Shown piece after piece: positions 60,117-64,000 of a stretch of 64,000 bases of DNA (the first letter of the stretch is position 1; every line of letters begins with the position of its first letter). A program made the position numbers and the translations under genes. Source of the DNA: Sandaracinobacteroides hominis. Its GTDB lineage: Bacteria; Pseudomonadota; Alphaproteobacteria; Sphingomonadales; Sphingomonadaceae. Location: contig NZ_JADCUC010000004.1 of NCBI RefSeq assembly GCF_016464365.1, forward strand, positions 62,001 through 126,000, written 5' to 3'. The notes beneath the pieces are model-generated. The model searched no databases. It saw only the letters and a list, made by a program, of their open reading frames with translations, and was not told where the DNA came from.

Positions 60117-61292
60117 TCAGGCGCCCTGCAGATGGCGGCGGCTCCAGCCCGGAGCCGGCGGATGATGGAGGCGCGCCTCCGGGATAAGATTGCGGAGCTT
60201 CGACGCAAAACTGCGCAGGCAGACTTCACTTTCAGACAGCGGTCCCACGGTAAAGCGCTCGGAGGCCATGCCCGCCTGTACCCGGCTCACCAGCTCGGTA
60301 TCCTCGGCGTTCACCAGCCGGTTCACCCGGCCGTTGGCATAGCGCGCCGCGCGCATCTCGCGCCGGTCGTCTGGCAGCGCGTAGCTGATCTCGCGCAGCA
60401 CCGTCGTCGTCGGCCCGACAGGCAGGAACTGCATGAAATCGATCTGGTCTGCATAGATATCAAAGGCGATGTTGGGCCACAGCTTGATATACCACCAATG
60501 CTTCTGCTTCTCCGGCGGCAGGTGCGGCACATGCGGCAGGAAGCGGTGATAGACCCGCTCCGACCAGCTCGCCCCCTTGCCCGGCTCCAGCAGCGGCCCG
60601 CCCAGCCAGTCGGACCATTTCGCGGCCTTCGTCACATAGTTCGGCCCGAACATCCGCTTCAGCCCGGGATGTGCCGGCAGGATGTGGAGATTGTCGGAAT
60701 AATTGTCGCAGAGATTCTTCCAGTTCACCTCGCGGCGGCGGCGGCGCACGGGCGCCAGCGGCTGCATGTCCTCGAAACGATAAGGCGCCACTTCCGCATC
60801 CCAGGGCGCCATCATCTCGGCAACACCCGGCAAACCGCCGGCCAGCCGCACGAACACAAATCCGCGCCAAATTTCCAGCTCCACCGGCGAAAGCCCGTGC
60901 GTGGCCATGTCGAACGGCGGGTAGGAGGATTTCATCGGCACGCCCGACAAGCGACCGTCCAGCTCATAGACCCAGGCGTGATACGGGCAGACCAGCTTCT
61001 TCGCGCAGCCGGAATCCCCATCGACCAGCCGAGAGCCGCGGTGCCGGCAGACATTGGTAAAGGCGCGCGGGCTACCGTCCTCGCCGCGCACGACAAGAAT
61101 GTTCTCGCCCAGGAATTCCAGGCTCTGCCAGTCCCCCACATTCGGGATGTCGTTCAGATGGCAGACGATCTGCCAGGACGGCCGCATCACCCGCGCGCAC
61201 TCGGCCGCATACCATTCCGGGTCGCGATAGATCCACGCCGGCAGCGACCAGCCGGCATCCGGATCTGCTGTTTCGTCAAGCTGCGAGGCCAT
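60117..61292 (-). CDS. Rieske-type aromatic-ring-hydroxylating oxygenase alpha subunit
   Basis: A 391-residue Rieske non-heme iron oxygenase. The 2Fe-2S ligands are CRHRG and CPYHAWVYELDG (C-x-H...C-x2-H), near residues 82 and 102. The catalytic-iron region NLCDNYSDNLHILPAHPG supplies D-x2-H-x4-H. No beta subunit, ferredoxin or reductase is adjacent, so electrons must come from elsewhere. ATG 61292 was chosen; the frame's first start would overlap the divergent promoter. The substrate could be an aromatic compound, a quaternary amine or a sterol-like molecule; the sequence does not settle it. Confidence 0.9.
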   Translation of the reverse strand: MASQLDETADPDAGWSLPAWIYRDPEWYAAECARVMRPSWQIVCHLNDIPNVGDWQSLEFLGENILVVRGEDGSPRAFTNVCRHRGSRLVDGDSGCAKKLVCPYHAWVYELDGRLSGVPMKSSYPPFDMATHGLSPVELEIWRGFVFVRLAGGLPGVAEMMAPWDAEVAPYRFEDMQPLAPVRRRRREVNWKNLCDNYSDNLHILPAHPGLKRMFGPNYVTKAAKWSDWLGGPLLEPGKGASWSERVYHRFLPHVPHLPPEKQKHWWYIKLWPNIAFDIYADQIDFMQFLPVGPTTTVLREISYALPDDRREMRAARYANGRVNRLVNAEDTELVSRVQAGMASERFTVGPLSESEVCLRSFASKLRNLIPEARLHHPPAPGWSRRHLQGA

Positions 61293-61303
61293 TATCCGCT
61301 CCG

Positions 61304-61344
61304 TTGTTGCACAGATGTATAACAAGCTCGCGTGGCCGGCGCAA
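61304..61344 (-). promoter_or_regulatory. Promoter and operator of the Rieske operon
   Basis: On the minus strand TTGCGC (61344-61339), a 17-base spacer and TATACA (61321-61316) form a good promoter toward the oxygenase gene. A 22-base dyad, 61304-61325, covers the -10: the arms are TTGTT..ACA and TGT..AACAA, with 18 of 22 positions symmetrical. It lies between the oxygenase and the divergent TetR gene, so repression by that TetR is likely. Confidence 0.65.
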
Positions 61345-61362
61345 TGCTGCTACACGGGACAA

Positions 61363-61977
61363 ATGTCGTCCCGCGCTCCGTTCGTCCGCGATCCGGACAA
61401 TCGCCGCCAGTCGCTGATAGAAGCCTGTGCCGCCGGCCTCGCCGAGGATGGCGCAACGGGGGTTTCCGTCCGCAGCATATGCGCCCGCGCCGGGGTCTCG
61501 CCGGGGCTGCTGCGCCACTATTTCGCCGGCATCGACGAGCTGATCGCCGCAACCTACGTCCATGTCGCAGCACAGGTGAGCGAGGCGCTCGCCACCGCCG
61601 TCGAGGCCGCCGGCGGCGATCCCCGCGCCCGCCTCAGCGCCTATGTAACCGGCAGCTTCGCCCCACCGATATCCGCGCCGGAGCTGCTGGCGACCTGGCT
61701 CGCCTTCTGGAGCCTGGTGAAGACAAGGCCCGACATCGCCGCCCTGCACCGGCAGATCTACACGGCCTCCCTTTCGGAACTGGAAGAGCTGCTCCGCGCA
61801 GCCGGCGCTCCCGCCGCCGAAGCCCGGACCGCCGCCATCGCCGTCACCGCCCTCGTCGACGGCCTCTGGCTCGAACTCTCGCTCGATGCCGGCGCCTTCA
61901 CCTCGGCCGATGCCTGCGCCATGGCCGAACGCTGGCTGTCAGGCTGGCTTGGTCGCGAGGATCCGCTGCTGCGCTGA
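61363..61977 (+). CDS. TetR-family regulator (BetI-like)
   Basis: A 204-residue TetR regulator with the DNA-binding helices TGVSVRSICARAGVSPGLLR and HYFAGIDELIAATYVHVAAQ; the C-terminal part (LLATWLAFWSLVKTRPDIAA) resembles BetI-type ligand domains. ATG 61363 was chosen; the open frame extends upstream across the promoter dyad. It is divergent from the Rieske oxygenase/FAD oxidoreductase operon, and a 22-base dyad between them overlaps the operon's -10. The effector is unknown. Confidence 0.9.
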   Translation: MSSRAPFVRDPDNRRQSLIEACAAGLAEDGATGVSVRSICARAGVSPGLLRHYFAGIDELIAATYVHVAAQVSEALATAVEAAGGDPRARLSAYVTGSFAPPISAPELLATWLAFWSLVKTRPDIAALHRQIYTASLSELEELLRAAGAPAAEARTAAIAVTALVDGLWLELSLDAGAFTSADACAMAERWLSGWLGREDPLLR

Positions 61978-62027
61978 AGCCGACAGCCAGGAGAAATCGC
62001 CCGGCAGCGCCAGGCGGTCCGCCAGTG

Positions 62028-62186
62028 TCAGATCCCAATCAGCGCAATCGGATTCCGGAACACCCGCCACTGGATGCCGTCCGGCGGCACCAGCGATGGC
62101 TCACCCACCGGATTGCGGAAATCGAAGCTCAGCTCGCGGGCGCCGTCGGCCTTCCCGGCCGGAGAAATCTGCTCCTGTGCGTTCAT
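62028..62186 (-). pseudogene. Truncated MpaB-type (DUF2236) oxygenase remnant
   Basis: A 52-codon minus-strand frame starts MNAQEQISPAGKADGAREL and contains SLVPPDGIQWRVFRNPIALI before a stop. The latter stretch looks like the N-terminus of MpaB-family (DUF2236) latex-clearing-type oxygenases, whose normal length is about 280 residues or more. After the stop another frame continues coding-like (LTLADRLALPGDFSWLS) toward 61980, as if the middle of the gene has been deleted. The promoter region retains a strong dyad. The family call rests on memory of the N-terminal motif only. Confidence 0.5.
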
Positions 62187-62204
62187 CCGACACGCCTCCA
62201 CACG

Positions 62205-62224
62205 AGCCTATCAACTGATAGGCT
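62205..62224. promoter_or_regulatory. TetR operator between MpaB remnant and TetR gene
   Basis: AGCCTATCA-AC-TGATAGGCT is a perfect dyad with 9-base arms. On the minus strand it overlaps the spacer and -10 of a possible promoter (TTGCGG, 17 bases, TAGGCT) toward the MpaB remnant; on the plus strand it lies 23 bases before the TetR start. It is the expected place for an operator controlling both directions. Confidence 0.7.
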
Positions 62225-62246
62225 ATGCCGCAAGCCAGTTCATGCT

Positions 62247-62954
62247 ATGCAAATCCCCATGGAATCCGCAGCCGCCGCCACCGCCACACCCCCCGGCACG
62301 CGCGCCCCGCTCCACCAGCCCGCGCCAGACGCCACCGCCCGCCGCATCCTCGAAGCCGGCATGCGCGCCTTCGCCCGCGAAGGCTATGCCGGCGCCACCA
62401 CCCGCATGATCGCCGCAGCCGCCGGCGTGACGCTTCCGGTGATCGCCTACCACTACGGCAACAAGGAAGGCCTGCACCGCGCCTGCGCCGAGGCGATCGT
62501 CGGCTCCTACCGCGAACATATGCTGCCGCTGGTACTGGGCGCCCGCCGCGCGGCAGACACGCAGAGCCTGTCGTCCAGTGCCGCCGCCGTCCTGCTCGGC
62601 CAGCTGCTCGATGCGCTGGTCTCCGCCATCGCCGCAGACCCCGAACAGCGCCTCGGCACCGATTTCGTCCTGCGCGAGATGACCGAGCAGGGCCCGGGCT
62701 TCTCCCTCCTCTACCAGGAGCTGTGGCAGCCCGGCATCCTGCTGGTCGCCGATCTCCTCGCCATCGCCCGCGGCCACCAGTCTGCCGGCGAACAGGAACG
62801 CACCGGGGCGCTGATGCTGCTCGCCTCGCTCACGGCCTTCACCACCCAGGCGCCGATCTCGCTGCCGGTGATGGGCTGGCAGGATCTGGGCGAAAGCCAC
62901 CGCAGCAACATCGCCGCGCTGGCAAGGCAATTGCTGGCCGGACTGATCGCCTAA
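62247..62954 (+). CDS. TetR-family regulator (CerR/DUF1956-like)
   Basis: A 235-residue TetR regulator. The DNA-binding part reads AREGYAGATTRMIAAAAGVT, LPVIAYHYGNKEGLHRACAE; the long C-terminal domain (VSAIAADPEQRLGTDFVLRE, MTEQGPGFSLLYQ) resembles the CerR/DUF1956 group. The start may be ATG 62247 or four codons later. A perfect 20-base dyad stands just upstream. Its target was probably the divergent MpaB-type gene, of which only a remnant is left, and its stop codon overlaps that of the convergent TetR remnant. Confidence 0.88.
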   Translation: MQIPMESAAAATATPPGTRAPLHQPAPDATARRILEAGMRAFAREGYAGATTRMIAAAAGVTLPVIAYHYGNKEGLHRACAEAIVGSYREHMLPLVLGARRAADTQSLSSSAAAVLLGQLLDALVSAIAADPEQRLGTDFVLREMTEQGPGFSLLYQELWQPGILLVADLLAIARGHQSAGEQERTGALMLLASLTAFTTQAPISLPVMGWQDLGESHRSNIAALARQLLAGLIA

Positions 62955-63328
62955 GCCAGCAGCCCGCGCAGAAGGATCTCGACCGTCTGCTCCCGATAGC
63001 GGATGTGCATCTCCGGATCGGCATTGGGAATGCCGCCAAACACCGCCGACAGCGTGAAGCGGTTGGAATAGAGCCCGTCCGCCGCACCGATGGTATTGAA
63101 GTAGAACAGCTTCGGGTCGATCGGCCGGAACGCGCCACTGGCCACCCCCTCCGCAATGATTCGCGCCTGCGCATGGGCAATCGGCTGCAGCAGCCCCTCG
63201 GCCACATGCTTCACCCGCAGCGGATCGGCCACCCGCACCAGCAGCCCTTCCTTGCTGCCGAAGAAATAGCGGATCATCGCATGGTTCACCCCGGCGCGGG
63301 CGGCAATGGCGACAATGCCGATATCCAT
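62951..63328 (-). pseudogene. TetR-family regulator remnant
   Basis: A 125-codon frame has the second half of a TetR helix-turn-helix (IAARAGVNHAMIRYFFGSKE) directly after its ATG and the end of a TetR ligand domain (GAFRPIDPKLFYFNTIGAAD to ILLRGLLA). The first helix of the DNA-binding domain and some 50 to 70 residues of the middle are missing compared with normal TetR proteins of about 190 to 210 residues. No continuation is visible upstream. It is probably inactive for DNA binding, although a short natural variant cannot be excluded. Confidence 0.6.
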
Positions 63329-63388
63329 CGTGTCCGCGGCGCTTCAACTTCCAGGGGCGGCACCCCTGCGAATGAACAGGCGCAGTTG

Positions 63389-63422
63389 CCGCCGGCTTGT
63401 ACCATCAAGTGCAGGCCGGCGG
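63389..63422. promoter_or_regulatory. Nested dyad upstream of the acyl-CoA ligase gene
   Basis: CCGCCGGC (63389-63396) and GCCGGCGG (63415-63422) flank an inner CTTG-N6-CAAG dyad (63396-63409). It lies between the TetR remnant and the ligase gene, 22 bases before the ligase start, and may be the operator that the intact regulator once used, or a hairpin in the leader. Confidence 0.4.
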
Positions 63423-63444
63423 AGGCCTGAGGGAGAGAATTGAG

Positions 63445-64000
63445 ATGGCGAAGGTGAATTTCGAGCGGATGCACACGCTGGGCGACATAGTCCGCGTCCA
63501 CGCCGACGAACGGCCCCAGGCGATCGCCTTCGAGTTCGAAGGCCGCTCCACCACATTCGCCCAGCTGAACGCCCACACCAACCAGATCGCCAACGCCCTC
63601 CTTGCCGCCGGCGTCCGGCAGGGCCAGCGCATCGCCTATGTCGGCAAGAACAGCGACCAGTATTTCGAACTGCTGCTGGGCGCCGCCAAGGCCGGCATCG
63701 TCATGGTCCCCGTCGGCTGGCGCCTCGCCCCGCCCGAGATCGCCTACATCGTCGAAAATGCGGAGGCGCAGATCCTCTTCGTCGGCCCGGAATTCGTCGA
63801 TCTGGTAAAGGTCCACGCGGCAACGCTGGGCGACACCCGGCCCGTGATCGCCACCGAAACCCCGGCCTTCGAAGCCTGGCGCGACGCCCAGCCCGCCAGC
63901 GAACCCGCCGCAACGGTCAAATCCTCCGACGTCACCATCCAGCTCTACACCTCGGGCACCACCGGCAAGCCCAAGGGCGCTATGCTCACGCACGACAATC
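63445..64000 (+). CDS. Acyl-CoA synthetase (AMP-forming), 5' part
   Basis: The first 185 codons of an ANL-superfamily acid-CoA ligase; the gene runs off the window. MAKVNFERMHTLGDIVRVHA starts behind GAGGGAGAG at a good distance. RIAYVGKNSDQYFELLLGAA and the P-loop motif A3, LYTSGTTGKPKGAMLTH, are typical. Such enzymes activate fatty, aromatic or dicarboxylic acids as CoA thioesters. Because it follows oxygenase and regulator genes it may serve the same catabolic pathway; substrate is unknown. Confidence 0.93.
   Translation, partial: MAKVNFERMHTLGDIVRVHADERPQAIAFEFEGRSTTFAQLNAHTNQIANALLAAGVRQGQRIAYVGKNSDQYFELLLGAAKAGIVMVPVGWRLAPPEIAYIVENAEAQILFVGPEFVDLVKVHAATLGDTRPVIATETPAFEAWRDAQPASEPAATVKSSDVTIQLYTSGTTGKPKGAMLTHDN

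Overview
The window looks like chromosomal DNA from a high-GC alphaproteobacterium, most probably a member of the Sphingomonadales. The reasons are the gene content and order: plsY-dprA-topA-rnr-rpmG, prfB-scpB-tatABC, an aminotransferase-hom-glpX block near recJ, three TonB-dependent receptors of the sphingomonad type, a 4Fe-4S APS-reductase-type CysH with the DUF934/DUF2849/ferredoxin-type sulfite reductase set, class I PHA synthase, and frequent TetR regulators. No transposase, integrase, phage gene or CRISPR array was seen.

Layout. 0-4.5 kb (minus strand): UPF0262, then an assimilatory sulfur operon transcribed cobA, DUF2849, cysI, DUF934, cysH, every gene overlapping the next. 4.6-13.8 kb (plus): PBP1A, a POT peptide transporter, prfB with its programmed +1 frameshift, scpB, tatABC, a succinate-semialdehyde-type dehydrogenase and a small exported protein. 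14-19.4 kb: an acid-phosphatase lipoprotein behind a frameshifted small gene, a SoxR/VOC divergent pair with a clear SoxR box, then a minus operon (DUF3572, HAD, RidA, DUF482) and rpmG. 19.5-26 kb (minus): rnr, topA, dprA, plsY. 26-33.5 kb: a TonB receptor, a small membrane protein, infC, and a pirin/methylmalonyl-CoA mutase pair. 33.5-41 kb: a TPR-sulfotransferase, TonB receptor and amino-acid permease run whose permease appears to start at CTG inside a CTGA overlap, then an MFS transporter. 41-47.7 kb: tRNA-Glu, recJ, an autoregulated ArsR/SRPBCC pair, glpX, hom and an aminotransferase. 47.8-55.9 kb: phaC, murI, a thioesterase, a cupin remnant, an enoyl-CoA hydratase/HIBCH-family gene, TetR and a third TonB receptor. 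56-64 kb: a beta-lactamase-family lipoprotein, cspA-infA, and an accessory oxidative cluster (Rieske oxygenase, FAD oxidoreductase, two TetR regulators, an MpaB-type remnant, a TetR remnant and the start of an acyl-CoA ligase).

The most interesting non-coding structure is a family of three mosaic palindromic elements (about 13.8, 16.2 and 26.1 kb). Each sits directly behind the stop codon of a minus-strand gene. They have similar inverted ends and a centre carrying a perfect hairpin that varies between copies. A second type of structured element follows rpmG and infC, both times joined to a T-tract terminator. Several regulator genes have strong dyads overlapping recognisable promoters: ArsR at 43.1 kb, TetR at 61.3 and 62.2 kb, SoxR at 15.7 kb. 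All assignments come from reading the sequence and from family knowledge; no database search was run.
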